DNA from: JALQUL01 sp964556425
GTDB taxonomy: Bacteria > Pseudomonadota > Gammaproteobacteria > Burkholderiales > Burkholderiaceae_C
Length of the DNA stretch: 6,001 nucleotides
Assembly: GCA_964556425.1 (NCBI GenBank)
Contig: CAZKWC010000110.1
Location: forward strand, 1 to 6,001
Reading direction: 5' to 3'
Notes under the pieces: model-generated
Told to the model about the DNA's origin: nothing
Database searches by the model: none
What the model saw: only the letters and a program-made list of their open reading frames with translations
Shown here: in pieces, positions 1 to 5,880 of the stretch
How the letters are laid out: each line of letters begins with the position of its first letter
Numbering within the stretch: position 1 is the stretch's first letter
Made by a program: the position numbers and the translations under genes

Positions 1-78
1 GCGCTGAAGATGTCCTATTTTAGGGCTCTGGCTTGGATTGCTTACGAACGGGTCAGGGCGTGTAAAAAAATCAAATAA
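1..78 (+). CDS. Possible C-terminal tail of an upstream gene (partial, unidentified)
   Basis: One plus-strand frame is open from base 1 for 25 codons and ends at TAA 76-78; the other two plus frames stop almost at once. The tail reads roughly SYFRALAWIAYERVRAC and ends in a basic KKIK. The stretch is clearly richer in G+C than the A+T-rich DNA right after it, and a terminator-like hairpin begins at the stop codon. Both points fit the end of a real gene. I do not recognise the protein, and 25 codons are too few to exclude chance. The start lies outside the window. Confidence 0.35.
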   Translation, partial: ALKMSYFRALAWIAYERVRACKKIK

Positions 79-109
79 CACAAAAAAACTGTGTTTATTT
101 TTTGTTTTT
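73..109 (+). terminator. Likely rho-independent terminator of the upstream gene
   Basis: The arms AAATAACACA (73-82) and TGTGTTTATTT (90-100) pair along about ten positions with a single bulged T around a 7-base A-rich loop. A T-rich run with one G continues to 109. The TAA at 76-78 lies inside the 5' arm, so the hairpin sits right at the end of the partial frame. The stem has only four core bases of mixed composition (CACA/TGTG), so it is of moderate strength. Confidence 0.5.
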
Positions 110-432
110 ATAATTTTTACTTCAAGCTCCACATTAAAAACTTTTCATTTTTTGTGACGGGGTCTTGTTAAAACAATCGGTGTACTCATTTAATTAGTAG
201 TTTTAGCACACATAAAAATAAACCAATCTGACAGTTTTAAAAAACCTATTGGTAAGGGTAATAAAGTCCATTGAAGAGCACATTCAAACTCGTGCTACAG
301 ATGTTGTTCTAAGTGGCGCAACAAGAGCGAATCTTCTTTTTCTTTCACAAGCACACTATTCAAGAAGTCTGTACCATCAGTTTTTACATTCTGCATCCTG
401 TAGTTTGATTTATATTTTTATAACGGTATGTC
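79..432. other. A+T-rich intergenic region upstream of the hydrolase gene
   Basis: I see no convincing gene in these 354 bases. The parts at about 80-250 and 385-432 are very A+T-rich, while about 261-380 is near 40% G+C. Possible sigma70-like elements are TTGTTA (165-170) with TTTAAT (189-194) at 18-base spacing, and TTTACA (383-388) with GATTTA (407-412) at 18-base spacing. Neither is strong, and which one serves the hydrolase cannot be decided. A short dyad, TTGTT-AA-AACAA, lies at 165-176. Two small open frames, 249-446 plus and 396-295 minus, lack a good start context and are not called. Confidence 0.6.
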
Positions 433-1581
433 ATGAATTCTTTTGAGTTATTAAATAAACGATTTTCACTTGAGCTCTCTACCCATCGCCTACTTGGCTT
501 GATGCTTGGATTGGCACTTACTTGCCCTTTAATATTTGCTCAAACTCAAAGCCCAGAAGCAATCATTACTGAGACTAAAAAAACAGAAGAAGTGGTTGTC
601 AGTCGCTGGCAGCCCAATCCTATCGAGCTTAAAAAAGCTATGGGTGAAGAAAACCAAATCGACTCATTCACAGTACAAGAATTTGCCTGGCAAGATAACG
701 CTAGAAATCGAAAAGTACCAGCCAAACTCTATTGGCCCAAAATTGCTAACCCATCTGCAAAAACCCAACTCTTAGTTTTTTCTCATGGCTTAGGTGGGTC
801 TAAAGATGGTTACAGCTATATAGGCCGTTATTTAGCACAAAACGGCGTCGCCAGTCTTCATTTACAACATGTAGGTAGCGATAGAAGTGTTTGGAGTGTG
901 CCGTTTTATGCCATACCTTATCAGCTTAAAAAAGCAGCTCGCGATGAAGAAGCAATCGATAGAGCAAAAGACTTTCAATTCGGACTTAGTCAACTGCTGA
1001 ACCTAGCCCCTTATGCGCAGTCAATTGACCCGCAACAAATTGTGGCAGCTGGCCACTCATACGGAGCCAACACCACTTTGTTGGTAAGTGGTGCGATAGT
1101 AGAGCGCAATGGGTTGGTGGTTTCACTACAAGACCCTAGGGTAAAAATGGCTATCTTGATTTCAGCACCACCGTTTTACGGTTCTGATTATGCCAGTACA
1201 GGTAAAATTTTAAGCGCCGTTCAAATTCCAACTTTACATATTACGGCTACCGAAGATGTCATTACCGTACCTGGTTATTACTCTAGGGCTAGCGACAGAA
1301 TTGAAATTTTTGAAACCATGCAAAATTCAGCCAAAAATCTTATTGTTTTTAAAGAGGGCTCACATAATATTTTTACCGACAGACTACAAACCGGCGGTAA
1401 AGAGTTAAATCCAAAAATTAAAAAAGCCACTCGCGAATTAATTCTTAGTTTTATTCAAAATCAAGGCGACCCTAAGCTACTTGAAAAAAATCAACAATGG
1501 CAAAACTGGCGTTTGCAATATTCAAGCCTTGTAGAAAAAACACAATGGGCTTTTGAAACACCACTTACGGTAAAAAAATAA
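433..1581 (+). CDS. Exported alpha/beta hydrolase, predicted dienelactone-hydrolase type (COG4188-like)
   Basis: The 382-residue protein has an alpha/beta-hydrolase core. An HG motif in FSHGLGGS (115-122) would form the oxyanion hole. The nucleophile elbow is GHSYG (207-211), making Ser209 the likely nucleophile. Asp275 in TATED is the likely acid, and His311 in EGSHNIF the likely base. HLQHVGSD (143-150) resembles the COG4188 group of predicted dienelactone or PAF-acetylhydrolase-like enzymes; the substrate is unknown. The N-terminus has basic residues (K9, R10, R19), a hydrophobic stretch at about 20-35 and a likely signal-peptidase site after Ala36, so the enzyme is probably periplasmic or secreted. 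The ATG at 433 is preferred over the internal Met24 because it keeps the basic n-region. No good Shine-Dalgarno sequence is visible. A two-codon frame (ATG 428, TGA 434-436) overlaps the start. The gene converges on lnt, with stops 4 bp apart. Fold and class are secure; the reaction is not. Confidence 0.88.
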   Translation: MNSFELLNKRFSLELSTHRLLGLMLGLALTCPLIFAQTQSPEAIITETKKTEEVVVSRWQPNPIELKKAMGEENQIDSFTVQEFAWQDNARNRKVPAKLYWPKIANPSAKTQLLVFSHGLGGSKDGYSYIGRYLAQNGVASLHLQHVGSDRSVWSVPFYAIPYQLKKAARDEEAIDRAKDFQFGLSQLLNLAPYAQSIDPQQIVAAGHSYGANTTLLVSGAIVERNGLVVSLQDPRVKMAILISAPPFYGSDYASTGKILSAVQIPTLHITATEDVITVPGYYSRASDRIEIFETMQNSAKNLIVFKEGSHNIFTDRLQTGGKELNPKIKKATRELILSFIQNQGDPKLLEKNQQWQNWRLQYSSLVEKTQWAFETPLTVKK

Positions 1582-1594
1582 TTCTTTATTTTTT
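1573..1594. terminator. A/T-only inverted repeat between convergent hydrolase and lnt ends
   Basis: AAAAAATAA (1573-1581) and TTATTTTTT (1586-1594) are perfect complements around the loop TTCT. The arms contain the two stop codons: TAA 1579-1581 of the hydrolase and the complement of lnt's TAA at 1586-1588. Read from either side, the 3' arm is T-rich, so it could help end transcription in both directions. With no G-C pair in the stem it would be a weak terminator, and the call is tentative. Confidence 0.3.
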
Positions 1595-3211
1595 GCGCTT
1601 GCTCAAACCAAAAGCCAATAACAAAAGACTTGCAAAAATAAATAATGGCCAGAGGTCACATCTTGCAGTCCAGTAGGCATAGGGTGTAAGACCTTGCCTG
1701 CCCTCTACATTGGCTAATAAAGCACCACGTGTTAAGCGCGGGAGTTGGTCGGTAAGCTGTCCCAAATGATTAATCACTACCGTAGCGCCCGTATTGGTGG
1801 AGCGAATCATAGGGCGCTCAAACTCAATGGCTCTGGCTTTAGAAATAGCAAGATGCTGGTTAATAGCTATTGTGTCGCCAAACCAAGCAATATTACTAAA
1901 ATTGGCCAAAATAGTGGGTGCCTTAACAGGATCTAAAAACCAAGCTCCCATCGCCTCGCCAAATAAATCTTCGTAGCAAATATTGGGGGCAATACGTTGG
2001 CCTTTTATTTCAATTGTGCCTTGTAGGCCCTGGGCTCCAGAAAAATTGGCCATCGGTATTTGCAAAGACTTTGTAAGAGGCAATAAAACCGCAGGCACAA
2101 ATTCGCCAAAAGGAACTAAGTGACTTTTATCGTAGCGATATAAATGATTTAGATAAGCAGGTACCGCTTTATCCGTTCTTATTTGCAAGCGCCCTGCCAA
2201 AGCAGAACTTTGTCCAAAAGCCATTACGCTATTAGCATAACCCGTAGTGTGTGAGCCTACTGGTAAACCAATTAAAGCCAACTGACCTTTACCAGCACCT
2301 GTTTCAAAGTGCTGTTTTAAACCCATTAAATAATCATCTGGCAAACGCTGAGGCAAAACCGGTATAGCCGTTTCTGGTGCCATGACTAAGTCGGCAGTAT
2401 TGCTAATGAGTTGTTCTTTATACCAAGCCAAGGCAAATGGTATGCCCGCATTTTCTTGAAACTTTTGGTCTTGTGCAATATTGCCCTGCAATAAATTCAC
2501 CTTTAACCAACCGGTACTTTGGGTGTATTGAACCTGGCTTAAAAAAAATGGCATGATTAATATCAAGCCAACTACCAAGAACTTACGTATAGGCAAAACC
2601 AAGGCTTTGATATTGGGCTTTGCCCAATAAAAATATGGAAAAGATGACGCTAATAAGGCAGCACTTAAGGCCACTAAAAAAGTTAAGCCGTAGATACCAA
2701 TAAAAGGTAAAAACCAAACCAATGGGCTATTAATAAAAGCGTAGGCACTGGTTCCCCACGGAAAACCAGTAAAAATATAGACCCGAATAATTTCTGAAAT
2801 TAACCAACATGCGGCAAATGCTGTCGCTTGCAACCATGAATTTAAATGAAAGAAATTTCCGTACTTGCTGTAAAGCCACACCAGTAAAGCCCAAATAAGA
2901 CCTAAACCCATGGCCAATAACAATACTGCAAGAGCAGTTAATGGCACAGGTAAACCGCCATAGGTATGCAGTGAAATAGTCAGCCACCACCAAGTCGATA
3001 ACAGCATGGTGGTCGAGAAAGTCCAGGCTTTAAAAAATGCCTGGATAGGCGAAACACTACCTGTCCAGAAATAAAATAGGCCAGCCAAACTTAATAAATT
3101 AAGCCAGGGCAAAGCTTGACCCGTTTCTATACCTAAAAAAGAAACGAATGGCCATGACAAACTAATGCCATGGGCCGCTCCGCAAATGGCCAATAAAAAA
3201 ATTTGTGGCAT
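1586..3211 (-). CDS. lnt: Apolipoprotein N-acyltransferase
   Basis: Lnt is the inner-membrane enzyme that adds the third acyl chain to the N-terminal cysteine of lipoproteins, taking it from a phospholipid. The 541 residues have the family layout: hydrophobic segments through about residue 226, a nitrilase-like domain at about 236-500, and a final membrane segment at about 519-536 followed by KRKK. The catalytic residues are visible: Glu280 in APETAIP, Lys362 in YDKSHLVPFGEF, and Cys412 in NICYED. They correspond to E267, K335 and C387 of the E. coli enzyme; Glu370 and Tyr413-Glu414 match further conserved positions. GFPWG (149-153) and the NFSNIAWFGD region (437-446) are also typical. Compared with E. 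coli Lnt, the N-terminus is shorter before the first membrane segment. The ATG at 3211 is the earliest Met possible, because the corC stop TAA lies in the same frame 9 nt upstream. No clear Shine-Dalgarno is seen, so translational coupling to corC is likely. Confidence 0.97.
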   Translation of the reverse strand: MPQIFLLAICGAAHGISLSWPFVSFLGIETGQALPWLNLLSLAGLFYFWTGSVSPIQAFFKAWTFSTTMLLSTWWWLTISLHTYGGLPVPLTALAVLLLAMGLGLIWALLVWLYSKYGNFFHLNSWLQATAFAACWLISEIIRVYIFTGFPWGTSAYAFINSPLVWFLPFIGIYGLTFLVALSAALLASSFPYFYWAKPNIKALVLPIRKFLVVGLILIMPFFLSQVQYTQSTGWLKVNLLQGNIAQDQKFQENAGIPFALAWYKEQLISNTADLVMAPETAIPVLPQRLPDDYLMGLKQHFETGAGKGQLALIGLPVGSHTTGYANSVMAFGQSSALAGRLQIRTDKAVPAYLNHLYRYDKSHLVPFGEFVPAVLLPLTKSLQIPMANFSGAQGLQGTIEIKGQRIAPNICYEDLFGEAMGAWFLDPVKAPTILANFSNIAWFGDTIAINQHLAISKARAIEFERPMIRSTNTGATVVINHLGQLTDQLPRLTRGALLANVEGRQGLTPYAYWTARCDLWPLFIFASLLLLAFGLSKRKK

Positions 3212-3220
3212 TGTTAAAAA

Positions 3221-4260
3221 TTAATCTTGATCTGAATAATCGGGTATGACTTTAAACCACTTCACCACACCGCCTTTGCTGTGCTGAACAATAAAGGTTA
3301 AATGTAGATGTTGCCATTGCTCACCACGCTTTGGCACATGACCCATTTCATGGGCAATTAAGCCGCCCACGGTATCAAATTGCTCGGCTACCTCAAGGTG
3401 GGCCAGGCGAGTTTGAAAGGTTTCATCAAAATGCTCGATGGTGGTGTCGCCGCTTACCCTAAAGGTATTGTCGGCCAAAGCAAAAATATCGCCATCGTCT
3501 TCTTCTAAATCGAATTCATCTTCGATCTCGCCGACAATTTCCTCTAATACGTCTTCAATGGTAATAAGGCCTGCGGTATGACCAAACTCATCAATCACAA
3601 TGGCTAAGTGGTTGCGGTTGCCTCTAAACTCACGTAATAAATCATTTAAGCCTTTGGACTCTGGCACAAACACGGGTGGTCTTAAAAGCGTACGAATATT
3701 AAGTGATGGGGCACGCTGCAACTTCAGCAAATCTTTGGCTAACAAAATGCCAATAATATTTTCTTTTTCGCCCTCGTACACTGGAAACCTAGAATGCCCA
3801 GTATCAATTACGGTATTGAGTAGGTCTTCAAACTCTTCGTTTATATCAAGGGCATCGAGGCGAGTGGCGGGCACCATAACGTCACTGGCGGTCATGTCTG
3901 ACATACGAATGACACCCTCGAGCATGGCCCTACTTTGCGCGCCAATGATATGGTTATCTTCGGCTTCAGCTAGAGTTTCGATGAGTTCATCTTTGGAGTC
4001 GGGGCCAGGATGAATAAATTCAGCCAATTTTTGCAAAAAAGAACGTTTGTCTTGATGCGNNNNNNNNNNNNNNNNNNNNNNNNNNNNNNNNNNNNNNNNN
4101 NNNNNNNNNNNNNNNNNNNNNNNNNNNNNNNNNNNNNNNNNNNNNNNNNNNNNNNNNNNCCAGGATGAATAAATTCAGCCAATTTTTGCAAAAAAGAACG
4201 TTTGTCTTGATGCGGTTCGCGGGCAGGGCGATGGCTATGAGCCGAATGAGGTTCTGACAC
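3221..4260 (-). CDS. corC: CorC/YbeX-type CBS-domain protein (interrupted by an assembly gap)
   Basis: Joining base 4059 directly to 4215 (dropping 100 Ns and one copy of a 55-bp duplicate) gives one frame of 294 codons. It starts at GTG 4260 and ends at TAA 3221-3223; E. coli CorC/YbeX has 292 residues. In merged numbering there are two CBS domains (about 74-127 with the HSRFPVY motif, and about 140-197 with VIDEFG, ITIEDVLEEIVGEIEDE), then a CorC_HlyC C-terminal domain (about 205-291). No DUF21 membrane domain is present, as is normal for this subfamily. The family is linked to magnesium and cobalt resistance or efflux and, in E. coli, to ribosome metabolism; its exact role is not settled. 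An in-frame TAA lies six codons before the GTG, so the GTG is the earliest possible start, although no well-spaced Shine-Dalgarno precedes it. The gene is followed by lnt after 9 nt, the same order as ybeX-lnt in E. coli. Literal reading stops at the gap and falsely suggests a TTG start at 4036. Confidence 0.93.
4005..4059. repeat. 55-bp sequence duplicated across the assembly gap, left copy
   Basis: These 55 bases are identical to 4160-4214. The identity runs exactly up to the first N here, and begins exactly after the last N on the other side. Both copies encode the same piece of CorC. The pattern is that of overlapping contig ends and not of a biological repeat. Confidence 0.95.
4060..4159. 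other. Assembly gap of 100 Ns, probably artificial
   Basis: There are exactly 100 Ns, the conventional placeholder for a gap of unknown size. The flanks share a 55-bp overlap, and merging them restores an intact corC frame. The gap therefore most likely represents no missing sequence, and the true locus would be 155 bp shorter than shown. Confidence 0.93.
4160..4214. repeat. 55-bp sequence duplicated across the assembly gap, right copy
   Basis: This copy is identical to 4005-4059 and begins at the first base after the Ns. It is continuous with the true 5' end of corC (4215-4260). Confidence 0.95.
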
Positions 4261-4382
4261 AGTTTTGTGTGGTAGTTAAACAAGCCTCTAGGATAGCGGA
4301 TTTTTATGACACTTAGCTGATAATTGTGCACATTAGGGAAAAACCTTACTTAATAGAGACGGTGTGGGCTTTTTGGTTCAAT

Positions 4383-4404
4383 CGCACAAAAACTGTGCGT
4401 TTTT
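4383..4404 (+). terminator. Terminator-like hairpin upstream of the DUF3299-like gene (attenuator or small-RNA terminator?)
   Basis: CGCACA (4383-4388) and TGTGCG (4394-4399) pair perfectly around the loop AAAAC, followed directly by five Ts (4400-4404). On the minus strand no T run follows, so the element points along the plus strand. No plus-strand gene precedes it: corC runs the other way. It may therefore end a short leader or small RNA made within 4261-4404, act as an attenuator for the gene starting 141 nt downstream, or end antisense transcription. Confidence 0.5.
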
Positions 4405-4468
4405 AATTACATCCCTATTTATCTTAATTTTTAAAGGTTTATTGCTTTATTATTAATAGCTAATTATC

Positions 4469-4498
4469 TAAAAATAATTCTAGACAGAATTGTTTTTA
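4469..4498. promoter_or_regulatory. 30-bp inverted repeat upstream of the DUF3299-like gene
   Basis: The arms TAAAAATAATTCT (4469-4481) and AGAATTGTTTTTA (4486-4498) are complementary at 12 of 13 positions, the exception being a possible G-T pair, around the spacer AGAC. The element ends 47 nt before the ATG at 4546. It could be an operator or a structure in the mRNA leader. The stem is A+T-rich and part of the complementarity is A-run against T-run, so some of the match may be compositional. Confidence 0.4.
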
Positions 4499-4545
4499 CA
4501 ATAACTAGTTGCCATTTATTTACTTTTTCATCAAGGTTTACAAAG

Positions 4546-5202
4546 ATGATGTTACCTTTTCAGCTAAAAATTATTGTTATTTTTATTGCCACTTTAACTG
4601 GTTTAGCAACTCTTAATAGCCTTGCTCAGACAACCGTAAGCACCAATACAGGTAACACTAAAAAGCAGACTCCAGCTATGACTTCTAGTGGTCCTGCAAA
4701 CACCACTTCTCCTGCTGTATTGTCTTCACCTATTGCAATAAGTGCTAGTAGCTCGCCAGAAGCAAATAATAATTTGTCGGTGCCCATGGGTACAGGAGCG
4801 GGTTTTCATAGCCCTAACAGCCCATTTAAACCATTAGTAGAGCGCAGCGATGTAATTGCATGGCCTGTACTTACTAGCGTGAAGACCAAACTAGTAAAAG
4901 GTCGCTTAATACCCAATTACACTAGCTCACAAACTAGTTTGCACAAAACCACACAAAGAGTACAAGGTTATATGATGCCACTCGATGCGGGCAAAAAACA
5001 AACCCATTTTATTTTGAGTTCGGTACCCCTCACATGCCAATTTTGTATTCCGGGCGGGCCTGAAAGTATGGTCGAAGTAAAAGCCAAAACCCCAGTCGCT
5101 TATAGTACCAATGCAGTAGTAGTTGAAGGACAGTTTTTGGTATTAGAAAACGACCCTTATGGTTTGTATTACCGAGTCATTGAAGCGGTAGGAGTGAAAT
5201 AA
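4546..5202 (+). CDS. Exported DUF3299-like protein with CxxC motif
   Basis: The 218-residue protein has a likely Sec signal peptide: Lys8, a hydrophobic core at about 9-23, and a cleavage site after Ser25-Leu-Ala27. A low-complexity Ser/Thr/Asn/Pro-rich stretch follows, to about residue 80, and looks like a flexible linker. The C-terminal part (about 104-218) resembles DUF3299: VQGYMMPLD (139-147), then CQFC (Cys164, Cys167) followed by PGGPESMVEV (169-178), and an ending with NDPYGLYYRV. The CxxC pair could bind a metal or form a disulfide; no function is established. A Shine-Dalgarno AAGG (4533-4536) lies 9 nt before the ATG at 4546; the second ATG at 4549 is a possible alternative. The gene stands alone, diverging from corC and converging on the Spy-like gene. 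Export is well supported; the domain assignment is from recalled motif similarity. Confidence 0.82.
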   Translation: MMLPFQLKIIVIFIATLTGLATLNSLAQTTVSTNTGNTKKQTPAMTSSGPANTTSPAVLSSPIAISASSSPEANNNLSVPMGTGAGFHSPNSPFKPLVERSDVIAWPVLTSVKTKLVKGRLIPNYTSSQTSLHKTTQRVQGYMMPLDAGKKQTHFILSSVPLTCQFCIPGGPESMVEVKAKTPVAYSTNAVVVEGQFLVLENDPYGLYYRVIEAVGVK

Positions 5203-5229
5203 TTCAATTGTCCACTCTATCAACTCCAT

Positions 5230-5264
5230 AAAAAAACCACACCTGCTAAAAGCAAAGTGTGGTT
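5230..5264 (-). terminator. Rho-independent terminator of the Spy-like gene
   Basis: AACCACAC (5235-5242) and GTGTGGTT (5257-5264) pair perfectly over 8 bp. Inside them TGCT (5244-5247) and AGCA (5251-5254) pair as well. Read on the minus strand, the stem runs into seven or more Ts (complement of A 5230-5236). No T run follows on the plus strand, so this serves the Spy-like transcript, ending it about 80 nt after the stop codon. Confidence 0.72.
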
Positions 5265-5308
5265 AAAACCAACGAAAAAGAAATTAAAAAACTCGTAGCC
5301 AACTGATT

Positions 5309-5337
5309 TTTTTAGCCCCTTCAATTGAGGCTAAAAA
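5309..5337. repeat. Inverted repeat just downstream of the Spy-like gene stop
   Basis: TTTTTAGCC (5309-5317) and GGCTAAAAA (5329-5337) are perfect 9-bp complements around an 11-base loop. On both strands the 3' arm is A-rich and no T run follows, so it does not fit a standard intrinsic terminator. As an RNA hairpin close to the 3' end of the Spy-like mRNA it could protect the message from exonucleases, or act together with the terminator further on. Confidence 0.45.
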
Positions 5338-5345
5338 GGGTTCAA

Positions 5346-5849
5346 TTAATGACCTTTACGACCCATCATTTTTTGAGCTTGATCATCAAAAATTTTGCGT
5401 TGCTCTGGAGTTAACACATTGTAAAAAGCTTTGGTTGCTTCGCCTTTTTTAGTCATTTCGGCTTGTTTTTCTGCATGAAATGCATTCATTTTATCGATGC
5501 GTGCAGGAGTATTTAATTTCTCAAGTTCATCATGCATTTTGCGCATGTCTGCTCGGTCTTTTGGTGGCTGCATAGCCGTTGTAAAAGTTGTCCAAGCAGG
5601 CTCTTGTGCCGCTGTAATGGTGAGCTTGGTTTTGAGTTGAGCCATATGCTTATTAAAACGCTCTTGCATTTTTGCAGGGTCGCGGTCACCATGACCCATT
5701 TTTTCATGCATGCCCATTTCATGACCCATACCATGAGCGCCTTGGCCTTCATGCTTGCCCTGACCACCATTACCAGAAGCCATTGCAGAGCCAAAACCTA
5801 CTGCCAACAAACTCATTACCAATGCAGTTTTAGTGAATAATTTTTTCAT
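5346..5849 (-). CDS. Spy/CpxP-family periplasmic protein with His/Met-rich N-terminus
   Basis: The 167-residue protein has a clear signal peptide (MKKLFTK, hydrophobic core at about 8-20, cleavage after Ala22-Met-Ala24). Residues 33-53 contain five His and four Met within 21 positions, a likely binding site for copper or other soft metals. The rest is charged and helical. It carries LTITAAQ (76-82), where such proteins have the first LTxxQ-type motif, and LTPEQ (146-150) near the end. Spy and CpxP are ATP-independent periplasmic chaperones and envelope-stress sensors, often induced by metals or misfolded protein; the exact role here is inferred. The start is supported by AAAGG (minus strand, 5862-5858) at 8-nt spacing. 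A dyad repeat and a second palindrome lie upstream, and a terminator downstream, so the gene appears monocistronic and regulated. Confidence 0.88.
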   Translation of the reverse strand: MKKLFTKTALVMSLLAVGFGSAMASGNGGQGKHEGQGAHGMGHEMGMHEKMGHGDRDPAKMQERFNKHMAQLKTKLTITAAQEPAWTTFTTAMQPPKDRADMRKMHDELEKLNTPARIDKMNAFHAEKQAEMTKKGEATKAFYNVLTPEQRKIFDDQAQKMMGRKGH

Positions 5850-5880
5850 TTGCGTTACCTTTGTTTAAAAATAATTTTTG

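Larger units (their letters stand above)
4261..4545. other. Divergent intergenic region between corC and the DUF3299-like gene
   Basis: This region must hold the promoters for corC (minus) and for the gene at 4546 (plus). I find no frame longer than a few codons on the plus strand. A GATAAT hexamer (4319-4324) could be a plus-strand -10 element but lacks a good -35 partner. TTGCTT (4442-4447) with TATCTA (4465-4470) at 17-base spacing is another weak candidate. For corC, TATCCT in the minus strand (about 4289-4294) resembles a -10 but also lacks a clear -35. Two inverted repeats in the region are listed separately. Confidence 0.6.

Noticed and set aside
222..254. Inverted repeat ACCAAT ... 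ATTGGT in the hydrolase leader
   Set aside because: The arms are only 6 bp around a loop of more than 20 bases in A+T-rich DNA, so chance is a sufficient explanation.
295..396. Minus-strand 33-codon frame starting at ATG 396
   Set aside because: It has no well-spaced ribosome binding site and is too short to judge without conservation. Mentioned only as part of the leader observation.
249..446. Plus-strand 65-codon frame overlapping the hydrolase start
   Set aside because: It begins with TTG without a Shine-Dalgarno, has no recognisable motif, runs through A+T-rich DNA and overlaps the start of a well-supported gene in another frame.
4005..4214. Biological direct repeat, such as a target-site duplication flanking an unsequenced mobile element
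   Set aside because: The identity begins and ends exactly at the Ns, the gap is exactly 100 Ns, and collapsing the copies restores a full-length gene. A 55-bp target duplication inside an essential-type operon is far less likely.
4020..4331. Minus-strand frames that cross or abut the N gap in other registers
   Set aside because: They come from the artificial 155-bp insertion. One is a wrong-frame reading of the duplicated 55 bp, and the other is the true corC start joined to Ns.
5203..5348. TTCAATT words recurring between the two convergent genes
   Set aside because: The repeats are 7-8 bp with irregular spacing, and CAATTG is itself palindromic. There is no array and nothing resembling a CRISPR.
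5532..5840. Plus-strand frame antisense to the Spy-like gene, and the minus-strand frame inside it
   Set aside because: Both are shadows of a gene with a signal peptide, Shine-Dalgarno and family motifs.
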